This document shows, one piece after another, positions 1-6,891 of a DNA stretch of 64,000 nt (positions are counted from its first letter, which is position 1; each line of letters starts with the position of its first letter). Under the pieces are notes generated by a model, which searched no databases, was not told the DNA's origin, and saw only the letters and a list, made by a program, of their open reading frames with translations. Location of the stretch: assembly GCA_002422085.1 (NCBI GenBank), contig DISZ01000018.1, positions 6,962 to 70,961 on the forward strand, in the 5' to 3' direction. This stretch comes from Rhodobacteraceae bacterium UBA6197. GTDB taxonomy: Bacteria > Pseudomonadota > Alphaproteobacteria > Rhodobacterales > Rhodobacteraceae. Position numbers and translations under genes: made by a program.

Positions 1-177
1 CGCGCCGCCGCGGGCCCGTCAGGGCGCAAGGCGGCGCCCCCTCATGGCGCAATCAACCGCAGCGGATGCGTCTTGGTGCCGTCGGTTCCCGGTTCAGGTT
101 TCGGCCCCGCGCCCGCCTGTGCGGCTGCGGTCGCCTCTGGCGCCCCGCCCCGCGCCGCCAAGGCGCTCCGCCAAGGC
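1..177. other. Leading intergenic stretch with GC-rich inverted repeat
   Basis: No convincing gene lies here. Positions 2-9 (GCGCCGCC) and 30-37 (GGCGGCGC) form an 8-bp inverted repeat just downstream of the NfeD gene on the minus strand, which could act in transcription termination, although no T-run is visible before the window edge. A minus-strand reading frame ending at 42-44 encodes a protein-like tail (GTDGTKTHPLRLIAP). It has no ATG or GTG start before it merges into the NfeD gene in another frame; only a TTG preceded by GGCGGAG is available. It may be a small gene or chance. Confidence 0.35.
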
Positions 178-450
178 TCAGTTATCGTTGATATCGCGGT
201 CCCACAGCTTGACCTGACCGGGGCGCACGCCCACGACCCGCCGCAAGAATGCCCATGCGGCCAACCCGCCCAGCGCCGCCACCAGCAGCATCAAGGGCAG
301 CGATCCGCCCAACACCCCCAGCCAGATCAGCCCGCCGACCAGCACCAGCCCGACCGCCGTGCCCAGCAACACAAAGCCCGGCAGCAGCATTTCCGCCGCC
401 CCCAGCACCACGCCCGCCGCAACCCAGATCCAGCCCTCTTGCCACCACAT
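178..450 (-). CDS. Short NfeD-family membrane protein
   Basis: This 90-residue protein is almost entirely hydrophobic, with about three membrane segments (residues 8-26, 28-46 and 50-68 approximately) and a short polar tail. It resembles the membrane half of NfeD proteins and lacks the C-terminal OB-fold found in longer members. Its ATG at 450 overlaps the stop of the upstream SPFH gene (TGATG); an in-frame GTG one codon earlier is possible. NfeD proteins typically partner SPFH/stomatin proteins in membrane microdomains, and the gene pair here is exactly that. The role is inferred from family and context. Confidence 0.8.
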   Translation of the reverse strand: MWWQEGWIWVAAGVVLGAAEMLLPGFVLLGTAVGLVLVGGLIWLGVLGGSLPLMLLVAALGGLAAWAFLRRVVGVRPGQVKLWDRDINDN

Positions 451-1331
451 CACGACTTTCCTTTCAGCAGCGCAAAGGCGTCACCAAAGGCGTCAAGCGC
501 CGAAGTGGGCAGCAAGATCGTCTGTTTGCCGGTCCCCGCGCCGACCAGCGCCAACGCCTCGACCTGCTTCAGCGCGACCTGATACTGCGCCGCCTCCAGC
601 CCGTTTTCCTTGATCGCCACGGCCACGACCTGCGTCGCATAGGCCTCGGCATCGGCCGAGATCCGGCGCGCCTTGGCCTTTTGTTCGGCGGCGTAGAGAT
701 CGGCGTCGGCGGCCAGCTCGACCGCGCGGCGCTTGCCCTCGGCCTCGGTCACCTGCGCCCGGCGCGCGCGCTCGGCGTTCAACTGTTGCAGCATCGCCTG
801 ACGCGTCGCATCGTCCAGATTGACGTCGAGAATCTCGGCCCGCGTCACCTCGATGCCCCAGTCATCGACCATCGCGGCGACCTGTTCGCGGATCTTTCCG
901 GTCAGCTCGTTGCGGTTCGACTGAACCTGATCCAGCTCCATCTTGCCAATCTCCGACCGCACGATCCCGGCGACCGTGGTGGCAATCGCGGCATCCACGT
1001 CGCGGATCCGGTAGACCGTCTTTTCCGGCTCGATGATGCGATAGAACACGCTGGTTTCGACCTTGACCAGCACGTTGTCGGTGGTAATCGCGTCCTGTTG
1101 CGCGGTGGGCAACTGGCGCTCAAGAACCGAGATCCGATGCGCCACGCGGTCCAGAAATGGCACGATGAAGTTGATCCCCGGCCCCAGCACCGCGCGCAGC
1201 CGGCCAAAGCGCTCGACCACATGCTTTTCCGATTGCGGCACGATCCGCACCCCCAGCCAGACCGCCAGAAATATGAACCCGGCGACCGCCAGCAACACCC
1301 CGTTGGTGCCGATAAATTCTTGCCAACCCAT
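450..1331 (-). CDS. SPFH/band 7 (stomatin/QmcA-like) membrane protein
   Basis: This is a 293-residue protein with one N-terminal membrane helix (about residues 10-30), then a band 7 domain starting at IVPQSEKHVVERFGRL. An alanine/glutamate/arginine-rich coiled coil follows (AERARRAQVTEAEGKRRA region). Such proteins oligomerise at the inner membrane and organise microdomains or modulate proteases. I chose the ATG at 1331 because GAGGGA lies just upstream. In-frame starts at 1373 (ATG) and 1397 (TTG) lack a ribosome-binding site. The gene is translationally coupled to the NfeD gene and divergent from dinB. Confidence 0.88.
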   Translation of the reverse strand: MGWQEFIGTNGVLLAVAGFIFLAVWLGVRIVPQSEKHVVERFGRLRAVLGPGINFIVPFLDRVAHRISVLERQLPTAQQDAITTDNVLVKVETSVFYRIIEPEKTVYRIRDVDAAIATTVAGIVRSEIGKMELDQVQSNRNELTGKIREQVAAMVDDWGIEVTRAEILDVNLDDATRQAMLQQLNAERARRAQVTEAEGKRRAVELAADADLYAAEQKAKARRISADAEAYATQVVAVAIKENGLEAAQYQVALKQVEALALVGAGTGKQTILLPTSALDAFGDAFALLKGKS

Positions 1332-1432
1332 CCCGATCCCTCGCTGAATACTTGTTACAATTTGGCCAAACATGACCGTTTCAGCGGCGCTATTCAAGCC
1401 TGACCGCCTGTCCAGACCGGCCCCATATCTGC

Positions 1433-1438
1433 TATACT
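1433..1438 (+). promoter_or_regulatory. Possible -10 box for dinB
   Basis: TATACT lies 9 bases before the dinB ATG. If it is used, the transcript would be almost leaderless. There is no good -35 hexamer at 17 bp (GTCCAG) and I see no GTTC-N7-GTTC SOS box in the 116-bp divergent region. Confidence 0.3.
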
Positions 1439-1447
1439 CGCGCCACC

Positions 1448-2716
1448 ATGCCCAGCCAGCCCCCGCGCGCGCTTTGCCGCGATTGCCTTTCGCTGATCGA
1501 CCCGGCCGCGCGTTGCCCCGCCTGCGGCAGCCCGCGCGTGCTGTCGCATCCCGAATTGTTCACCCTGCCGATCGCCCATATCGACTGCGACGCCTTTTAT
1601 GCCTCGGTCGAAAAGCGCGATGATCCCAGCCTCGCCGCGCGCCCGGTGATCGTCGGCGGTGGCACGCGGGGGGTGGTCGCGACCTGCTGCTATGTCGCGC
1701 GGATCTATGGCGTGCGCTCGGCGATGCCGATGTTTCAGGCGCTGAAGCTTTGCCCCGATGCGGTGGTGATCCGGCCGCGCATGGCCCATTACGTCGCCGC
1801 CTCGCGCGTGATCCGCGCCCTGATGGAGGCGCTGACCCCGCAGATCGAGCCGCTGTCGCTGGACGAGGCGTTTCTCGATCTTACCGGCACCGCGCGCCTG
1901 CATAACGCGCCGCCGGCGCTGTTGATGGCCCGCCTTGCCCGGCAGATCGAGACCGAGGTCGGGGTGACCGCCTCGGTTGGTCTGTCGCACAACAAGTTCC
2001 TTGCCAAGATCGCCTCTGATCTGGACAAGCCGCGCGGCTTTTCGGTGATCGGCCGCGCCGAGACCGACGCGTTCCTGCGCGATCAGCCGGTGCGAATTCT
2101 GTGGGGCGTGGGGGCGGCGACGCAAACCGCGCTGGCCGCCGCCGGAATTCGCACGCTGGCCGATATTCGCCGCTCCGATCACGCCACGCTGGTGCGCCGC
2201 TTTGGTGCCTCGGGCGAACGGATCTGGCAATTGGCCCATGGTCAGGATGCGCGCCGCGTCACCCCGGATGCGCCGCTGAAATCCATCTCGAACGAAACCA
2301 CCTTTGCCGCCGACATCGCCGACCGTGCGGCGCTGCAACATCAGCTTTGGCCGCTGTGCGAAAAGGTCTCGGACCGGATGAAGGCCAAGGGGCTGGTCGG
2401 CCACACCGCCACGCTGAAACTGCGCCGCGCCGATTTCACCGCGCTTAGCCGACGAAGCGCGCTGCATGACCCGACGCAACTTGCCGATACGCTGTTTCGT
2501 GCCGCAGTGGCGCTGTTGGCCGGGGTCCGGGAACCGGGTCCGTTCCGGCTGATCGGGATCGGCCTGTCGGATCTGGCCGCCGCCCCCGCCGGTGACCCGA
2601 TCGGCGATCTGCTGGACCCGACCGCCGAGTCTCGCGCCCGCGCCGAACGCGCGACCGATGCGATCCGCGCCCGCTTTGGCGCGGGCGCGATCCAGAAGGG
2701 CCGAAGTTTACCATGA
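1448..2716 (+). CDS. dinB: DNA polymerase IV (Y-family, DinB) with N-terminal zinc ribbon
   Basis: This 422-residue translesion polymerase shows the family catalytic motifs: DCDAFYASVEK (D46, D48), the YVARIYGVRSAMPM palm/finger segment, and SLDEAFLD near residue 138 with the acidic pair. A thumb HhH region and little-finger domain follow. The first 26 residues add a CxxC-x9-CxxC zinc-ribbon-like segment (C10, C13, C23, C26) that the E. coli enzyme lacks but that is familiar in alphaproteobacterial DinB proteins. It would act in damage bypass and mutagenesis. The gene is monocistronic and divergent from the SPFH gene. Confidence 0.95.
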   Translation: MPSQPPRALCRDCLSLIDPAARCPACGSPRVLSHPELFTLPIAHIDCDAFYASVEKRDDPSLAARPVIVGGGTRGVVATCCYVARIYGVRSAMPMFQALKLCPDAVVIRPRMAHYVAASRVIRALMEALTPQIEPLSLDEAFLDLTGTARLHNAPPALLMARLARQIETEVGVTASVGLSHNKFLAKIASDLDKPRGFSVIGRAETDAFLRDQPVRILWGVGAATQTALAAAGIRTLADIRRSDHATLVRRFGASGERIWQLAHGQDARRVTPDAPLKSISNETTFAADIADRAALQHQLWPLCEKVSDRMKAKGLVGHTATLKLRRADFTALSRRSALHDPTQLADTLFRAAVALLAGVREPGPFRLIGIGLSDLAAAPAGDPIGDLLDPTAESRARAERATDAIRARFGAGAIQKGRSLP

Positions 2717-2797
2717 CGGCAGACAGGCCGGGCGCCTCAACACCTTGTTAAGGGCAGAAACGTAAGACTGGCCTCGACAGGATCCGGAGATTTGCTG

Positions 2798-3184
2798 ATG
2801 TCGTCGCATCTTATTGAAGATCAGATCAGAACCGCCATCGGCGCCCATGGCGCGTGGAAACTGCACCTCAGGGCCGCCGTCATTTCCGGCACCTGCGATA
2901 CCACGGGCGACGAGGCGGCTTGTGACGACCGCTGCGCCTTCGGGAAATGGCTGCATGGCCAACAGATCGACAACCAGACGCGCCGCTCGGTGCCGTTCAG
3001 GGTGGTTTTGCGGTTGCACAAGCAGTTTCACGCCTGCGCCGGCGATGTGATTGACGCAGCCCTGGCCGGGCAGAAGGACGAGGCGCTCAGCATTCTGGAG
3101 GGGGATTTCACCGATGTGTCCCATCGGCTCAGGCGCGCCATGGTGAAATGGGCCGGCGAACAGACCCGGCAGCGTTGCGCCTGA
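2798..3184 (+). CDS. Stand-alone CZB (chemoreceptor zinc-binding) domain protein
   Basis: This 128-residue protein carries the CZB signature alone: H17 in HGAWK, C46 in CAFGKWL, and H74/H78 in HKQFH, the four expected zinc ligands. CZB domains usually sit at the end of methyl-accepting chemotaxis proteins or diguanylate cyclases and sense zinc or HOCl. Here no signalling output domain is attached, so it would have to act through a partner or as a zinc-binding sensor. I chose the ATG at 2798, 8 bases after GGAGA; a TTG two codons upstream is less likely. The gene ends next to a 14-bp tandem repeat array. Confidence 0.82.
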   Translation: MSSHLIEDQIRTAIGAHGAWKLHLRAAVISGTCDTTGDEAACDDRCAFGKWLHGQQIDNQTRRSVPFRVVLRLHKQFHACAGDVIDAALAGQKDEALSILEGDFTDVSHRLRRAMVKWAGEQTRQRCA

Positions 3185-3190
3185 AACGCC

Positions 3191-3288
3191 GCAAACCGCG
3201 CGATGCAATCCGCCTAAAACAAACCGCCCTACGCAAACCGCGCGATGCAAATTGCAATACGCCAACCGCGCTACGCAAACCGCACCGG
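3191..3288. repeat. 14-bp tandem repeat array, seven units
   Basis: Seven uninterrupted 14-bp units fill this stretch, beginning at 3191, 3205, 3219, 3233, 3247, 3261 and 3275. The consensus is GCAAACCGCGCTAC; units 1 and 4 are identical (GCAAACCGCGCGAT) and the others differ at 2-6 positions. The array occupies almost the entire gap between the stop codons of the convergent CZB and formylglutamate amidohydrolase genes. A period of 14 is not a multiple of three and there is no start codon, so coding is unlikely. Confidence 0.9.
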
Positions 3289-3297
3289 CGGCCCGGA

Positions 3298-4164
3298 CTA
3301 TTCCGCCGCCAGCGCTCCCTCGGCGCGCGCGATGTGGCAGATTCTGCCCACGATCCGGCGCATTGCCTCGGCAAAGGCATCGAAATCGGCACTGCGGCGC
3401 ACCCGCCGTTCGTCCATGTAAAGCGCCCGGTCGATCTCGACCTGAACGGCGTGACGGTTGTGCGAGGGGCGGCCATAGGTCTGGGTGATATAGGCGCCGG
3501 CAAAGGGCGCATTGCGGCTGACGCGCAGCCCTTCGGCGGTAAAAGCCGCCTCGATCGCCGCCATCACCGCGCCTCCGGCCGAGGCACCGTAGCGGTCGCC
3601 CAGCACGATCTCGGGGCGGTCCGGCCCCATCTGCTCCAGCGCCTCATGCGGCATCGAATGGACATCAATCAGAATCGCCTGGCCAAAGCGCGTGCGCGCC
3701 GCCTCGAGCAGCCGCGCCAGTTCGGCGTGATAGGGCCGCCAGACCGACTCGATTCGCGCCTCGGCCTCGGCGCGGCTGATCTTGCCGCTGTAAATCTGCC
3801 GCCCCGCCGCCACCACCCGCGGAATCACCCCCAGCCCGGCGCTGACCCGCGGGTTCAGATGCTGCACCCGCAGCCCCTCGATCAGCGCGGGGTCCAGTTC
3901 GTCCGCGCCGCGATTGAGGTCCAGCCAGGCCCGCGGTGCGGTTGCCGCCAGCAGCGGCGCGCCCTGTTCGGCGGCGCTTTCCAGCAGTTGATCGACGAAC
4001 GCATCTTCTGACGATCGCACCTGCGCCGCGTCCAGCACCGTGCGGCGCAGGAACTCGGCCGGGTAGTCGCGCCCCGAATGCGGCGAGGCAAAAACCACCC
4101 CGCTCAGCGGTTTGTGCGGCAGGCTCAGCCGGAACGGTGCAGCGCGAAAAGGCGATATGGCCAT
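3298..4164 (-). CDS. N-formylglutamate amidohydrolase family protein
   Basis: This 288-residue enzyme has the family landmarks: SPHSGRDYP near the N-terminus, LDLNRGADELDP in the middle (metal/substrate region) and LIDVHSMPH downstream, then YGRPSHNRHAVQVEIDR near the end. The family deformylates N-formyl-L-glutamate to glutamate and formate in histidine degradation. No hut genes surround this copy, so the physiological substrate could differ. AGGAGGG precedes the ATG at 4164. It converges on the CZB gene across the 14-bp repeat array and diverges from tRNA-Val. Confidence 0.88.
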   Translation of the reverse strand: MAISPFRAAPFRLSLPHKPLSGVVFASPHSGRDYPAEFLRRTVLDAAQVRSSEDAFVDQLLESAAEQGAPLLAATAPRAWLDLNRGADELDPALIEGLRVQHLNPRVSAGLGVIPRVVAAGRQIYSGKISRAEAEARIESVWRPYHAELARLLEAARTRFGQAILIDVHSMPHEALEQMGPDRPEIVLGDRYGASAGGAVMAAIEAAFTAEGLRVSRNAPFAGAYITQTYGRPSHNRHAVQVEIDRALYMDERRVRRSADFDAFAEAMRRIVGRICHIARAEGALAAE

Positions 4165-4221
4165 GAGCCCTCCTGAAATCCCGTTCAGTATACAGCGATT
4201 TGATTCTGCACCAAAAGCCCC

Positions 4222-4250
4222 TTGAAAGGTCTGGCGACTCCTTTTATAGA
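4222..4250 (+). promoter_or_regulatory. Sigma-70-type promoter of tRNA-Val
   Basis: The -35 hexamer TTGAAA (4222-4227) and -10 hexamer TATAGA (4245-4250) are separated by exactly 17 bp. Transcription would begin near 4257, about 60 bases before the mature tRNA, and may continue into rpmJ. Confidence 0.75.
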
Positions 4251-4317
4251 CCCCCCAGACCGACGCGGTTCCGCCCGCGTCCTATTTGTTTGGGGCAGGT
4301 GGAATTTCTCGGGGTGT

Positions 4318-4392
4318 GGGCGGTTAGCTCAGCGGTAGAGCACTACGTTGACATCGTAGTGGCCACTGGTTCGATCCCAGTACCGCCCACCA
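4318..4392 (+). tRNA. tRNA-Val (anticodon GAC)
   Basis: The 75-nt cloverleaf folds cleanly. The acceptor stem GGGCGGT (4318-4324) pairs with ACCGCCC (4382-4388) and the D arm is GCTC/GAGC. The anticodon stem is CTACG/CGTAG with loop TTGACAT, giving anticodon GAC. The T arm is ACTGG/CCAGT with loop TTCGATC. Discriminator A and a genomically encoded CCA (4390-4392) complete the 3' end. Confidence 0.97.
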
Positions 4393-4459
4393 TTTCACCA
4401 CCTCTTCGGGGGTAACGCAGGTTTCAAGGCGCGACCGCGCCGCGAATAGGAGAAGACCG

Positions 4460-4585
4460 ATGAAGGTCCGTAACTCGCTCCGCTCGCTCAAGCAGCGTCA
4501 TCGCGATTGTCAGGTCGTGCGCCGTAAAGGCCGCGTCTATGTCATCAACAAGACGCAAAGACGTTTCAAGGCCCGTCAGGGCTGA
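4460..4585 (+). CDS. rpmJ: 50S ribosomal protein L36
   Basis: This 41-residue basic protein begins MKVRNSLRSLKQRHRDCQ and ends QRRFKARQG, the alphaproteobacterial L36 form, which carries a single cysteine instead of the zinc-binding Cys/His set of the other L36 type. AGGAGAA lies 7-12 bases upstream of the ATG. It is the only gene between tRNA-Val and a strong intrinsic terminator, so tRNA promoter read-through is a plausible source of its transcript. Confidence 0.95.
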   Translation: MKVRNSLRSLKQRHRDCQVVRRKGRVYVINKTQRRFKARQG

Positions 4586-4605
4586 GACGTCAGAGCCAGT
4601 GATAC

Positions 4606-4639
4606 AAAGGCCGCGCCGGGAAACCGCCGCGGCCTTTTT
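4606..4639 (+). terminator. Intrinsic terminator of rpmJ
   Basis: AAAGGCCGCG (4606-4615) pairs perfectly with CGCGGCCTTT (4628-4637), leaving a 12-nt loop and running into a T5 tract. Confidence 0.9.
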
Positions 4640-4640
4640 C

Positions 4641-5040
4641 ATGGCGCGGGCCATCGGGGCACGGGCGTTCGTGCCACGGGCGTTCGTGGCACGGATCCGT
4701 TGTGGTGCGGACCACTCTCGGCGCCGACCGATAAGGTCGCGGCGCCGTTGTCGCACGGGCGTTTGCCGCTTGGGGCAGCCGTGGCGCGGGTCTTTTGAGC
4801 ACAGTCCGCGAATGACACGGGCCGGAAATGGCGCGGGCCGAGTGTGGCACGGGCGCTTTCGCACCGGCCAGCGGCAATGCGGGCCGTTTTGGCGCGGGCC
4901 GTTTTGGCCGCGCTATCGGCCCATGGCAAAGTCCGCTTTTGGCGCGGGCAGTTCATGGTGTTGGCAGTTTGTGGCGCGGTCGGCCCATGGCGCGGGCCGG
5001 CCATGACACGGGTGGTTCATCGCGCTCGGGCCGGGACCAT
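4641..5040. repeat. Degenerate 16-bp tandem repeat region
   Basis: About 25 imperfect units with consensus TGGCRCGGGCCGTTYN fill 400 bp. Units keep a strict 16-bp phase at 4940, 4956, 4972, 4988, 5004 and 5020, and again at 4813, 4829, 4845 and 4861; elsewhere spacing drifts between 15 and 17 bp. The most exact copies (TGGCGCGGGC) start at 4642, 4829, 4890, 4940 and 4988. A period of 16 breaks any reading frame, so the open frames crossing it are probably accidental. The remaining bases to 5165 show no recognisable feature. Confidence 0.8.
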
Positions 5041-5165
5041 GCCCTTCCTGCCCCGCCCCGAAACCGCCCCCCGCGTCACCCGCCTCGCCGCACCTTCCCG
5101 CCGCATCGGGTCGGCGCGGCTCCGGGCGATCATCGCGCCCGGTCGCGGCACGTCCTGCCTTGGGG

Positions 5166-6839
5166 TCATTTCAGCTTGATGCCGCCCGCCAGAAGTTGCG
5201 CCACCGTCGCCTGATCCAGATAACCGGTCACCGGCATGTTGCTGGCTTGCTGAAAGCGGCGAATCGCGCGCCGCGTGTCATCGTCGATTCGGCCATCCAC
5301 CTTGCCCGGTTCAAGGCCAAGCCGCGCCAACTGTCCCTCGACCATCCCCAGCGCGACCGCTGGCAGGTTCAGCGCCGCCTCGGTCGCCTCGGCGCGGGCA
5401 CGTTCCGCCGCGCCGTCCTGATCCGCGCGCAATTGTGTCAGGCGCGCCTCGGCCTCTTCGCGAAAAGCCGGAGATTTGCGGCTGGCCAGATAGTCGCTGT
5501 AGGCGGCGGCACTGTCGGCCTGCACCGCCCGGTCCCATGCCGCGCGGTCTTCGGCTTCGGCCTCGGCACGGCGCGCGGCCTCGAACGGGGCCAGCCGTTC
5601 GGTCGCCAGATCGGCAAACAGCCCGTCGGGATATTTCTTGAGGTAGGCCCGCAAGCCCGCCTCGTCGCCCGCCGCGCCGGTCTGGTTCCAGTAGATCTGG
5701 TCCTGACGTTCCTGGTCGGCCCGGCGGGCGGCGGCTTCGGCCTCGAGTTCGGCGGCGCGTTTGGCGCCCTGCGCCGACAGCCGCGTCAGCTGATCGCGCC
5801 CGAGATAGCCCGACACCGGCTCGCCGCCGGCGGCCTGCCAACGGCCAATCGCGGCGCGCGTGCCGGGGCCAAAGATCCCGTCCACCCCCTTCGGATCATG
5901 CCCCAGAATGGTCAGGTTCTGCTGCACCTCGCGGCGCTGGTCACGGTTCAGCGCCAGCGCCTCTTCGGCCAGCTTCGCGGCGCGGTTCGGTTCGGCCTCG
6001 ATCGCGGCGATCCGGGCGCGGGCGTCGGCGGCATTGGCACCCTTGGGGTAGCGGTCAAGATATAGCTGGTAGGCCGCCGGCGTGTCCTCGCGCTCTGCCA
6101 GATCCCAATAGGCGCGGGCCTCGTCTCCCGACGCGGGCGCGGCAGTGGCGGGGGTCGGGGCCGGATTTTCACCGGCGGGCAAGACCACAAACCCCTTGGG
6201 CAGATAGCCTTGCGCGCTCAGCCCCGCGCGCGCGGCGGCCGTGCCCAGCGGCGCGCCCGGCCGGATCAGGTCACCGCCCAGCAGCGCCGCCATCGCCTGC
6301 GGCGTTCCGGTCAGCACCGTGACCCCTTGCGGAATCGTCAGCATCCCCGGCCCCTCTTCGACAAAGCCCCCGGCCGGCGCGGGGTCATCGGCGCGCGGGG
6401 CGCTGCCCAGCAGCAGCACCGCCTGCCCCGGATGATCGGCCAGCACCGTCAGCACCGCCGACAGCGGCAGCCCCTTTTCCAGCGCATCAACCAGCCCCGC
6501 GCGGCCCGAATCAGTCGGCATCAGCCAGCTTTCCTGCGCCGAGTGCCAGAACCGCCCCGACAAGGCGACCACGATCCGGTCGGATTTTGGCGCGAGCGCG
6601 ATCAGCCGCGCCAGCCGGGCGCGCACCTCTCCGGCATCGGCATCGTCTTCGGCCAGAACCGTGAAACCCGCCGCTTCCAAGGCCTTGCGGGTCTGCGCCG
6701 GGGCCGCCCCAGCGCGCAGATCCTCCAATTCCTCATAGTCGCCATTGGCCAGAACCAGCGCCAGATCCGCCGCAGCGACCGGCCCCGCCAGCGCCATCAG
6801 CACCGCCAGCGCGGCACCCGCCCCAAGCTGTCTCGGCAT
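5166..6839 (-). CDS. Secreted caspase-like (catalytically degenerate) protein with two peptidoglycan-binding domains
   Basis: This 557-residue protein starts with a signal peptide (residues 1-24, AxA site). A caspase/metacaspase p20-like fold follows: LALVLANGDYEELEDL (about 26-41) and the strand IVVALSGRFWHS (89-100). The catalytic SGH is SGR (R96), and the usual DACR position reads LGSAPRA (145-150), so both His and Cys are missing. Two PG_binding_1 repeats follow (about 305-330 and 510-540, each with VDG..), separated by charged coiled-coil stretches. Likely a periplasmic, wall-associated pseudoenzyme. I took the ATG at 6839 because GGGAGGAAAG precedes it, not an earlier in-frame start at 6917. 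Confidence 0.75.
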   Translation of the reverse strand: MPRQLGAGAALAVLMALAGPVAAADLALVLANGDYEELEDLRAGAAPAQTRKALEAAGFTVLAEDDADAGEVRARLARLIALAPKSDRIVVALSGRFWHSAQESWLMPTDSGRAGLVDALEKGLPLSAVLTVLADHPGQAVLLLGSAPRADDPAPAGGFVEEGPGMLTIPQGVTVLTGTPQAMAALLGGDLIRPGAPLGTAAARAGLSAQGYLPKGFVVLPAGENPAPTPATAAPASGDEARAYWDLAEREDTPAAYQLYLDRYPKGANAADARARIAAIEAEPNRAAKLAEEALALNRDQRREVQQNLTILGHDPKGVDGIFGPGTRAAIGRWQAAGGEPVSGYLGRDQLTRLSAQGAKRAAELEAEAAARRADQERQDQIYWNQTGAAGDEAGLRAYLKKYPDGLFADLATERLAPFEAARRAEAEAEDRAAWDRAVQADSAAAYSDYLASRKSPAFREEAEARLTQLRADQDGAAERARAEATEAALNLPAVALGMVEGQLARLGLEPGKVDGRIDDDTRRAIRRFQQASNMPVTGYLDQATVAQLLAGGIKLK

Positions 6840-6891
6840 CGCTTTCCTCCCGTTGTCCAGCGCGACAAGGGTAGCCGCAGGCGCGGGCGAC

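Noticed and set aside
1332..1447. SOS/LexA control of dinB
   Set aside because: I found no GTTC-N7-GTTC pattern in the divergent region.
4318..4392. tRNA-Val as an integration site for a mobile element
   Set aside because: No integrase, no duplicated 3' tRNA end, and rpmJ follows at once with normal composition.
3191..5040. Possible CRISPR array from the two tandem-repeat patches
   Set aside because: Units are directly abutting, shorter than 20 bp, degenerate, and have no unique spacers; no cas genes are in the window.
4539..5214. Overlapping plus- and minus-strand frames across the 16-bp repeats
   Set aside because: Repeat units of 16 bp shift frame, products are low-complexity and differ between frames, and no start has a good ribosome-binding site.
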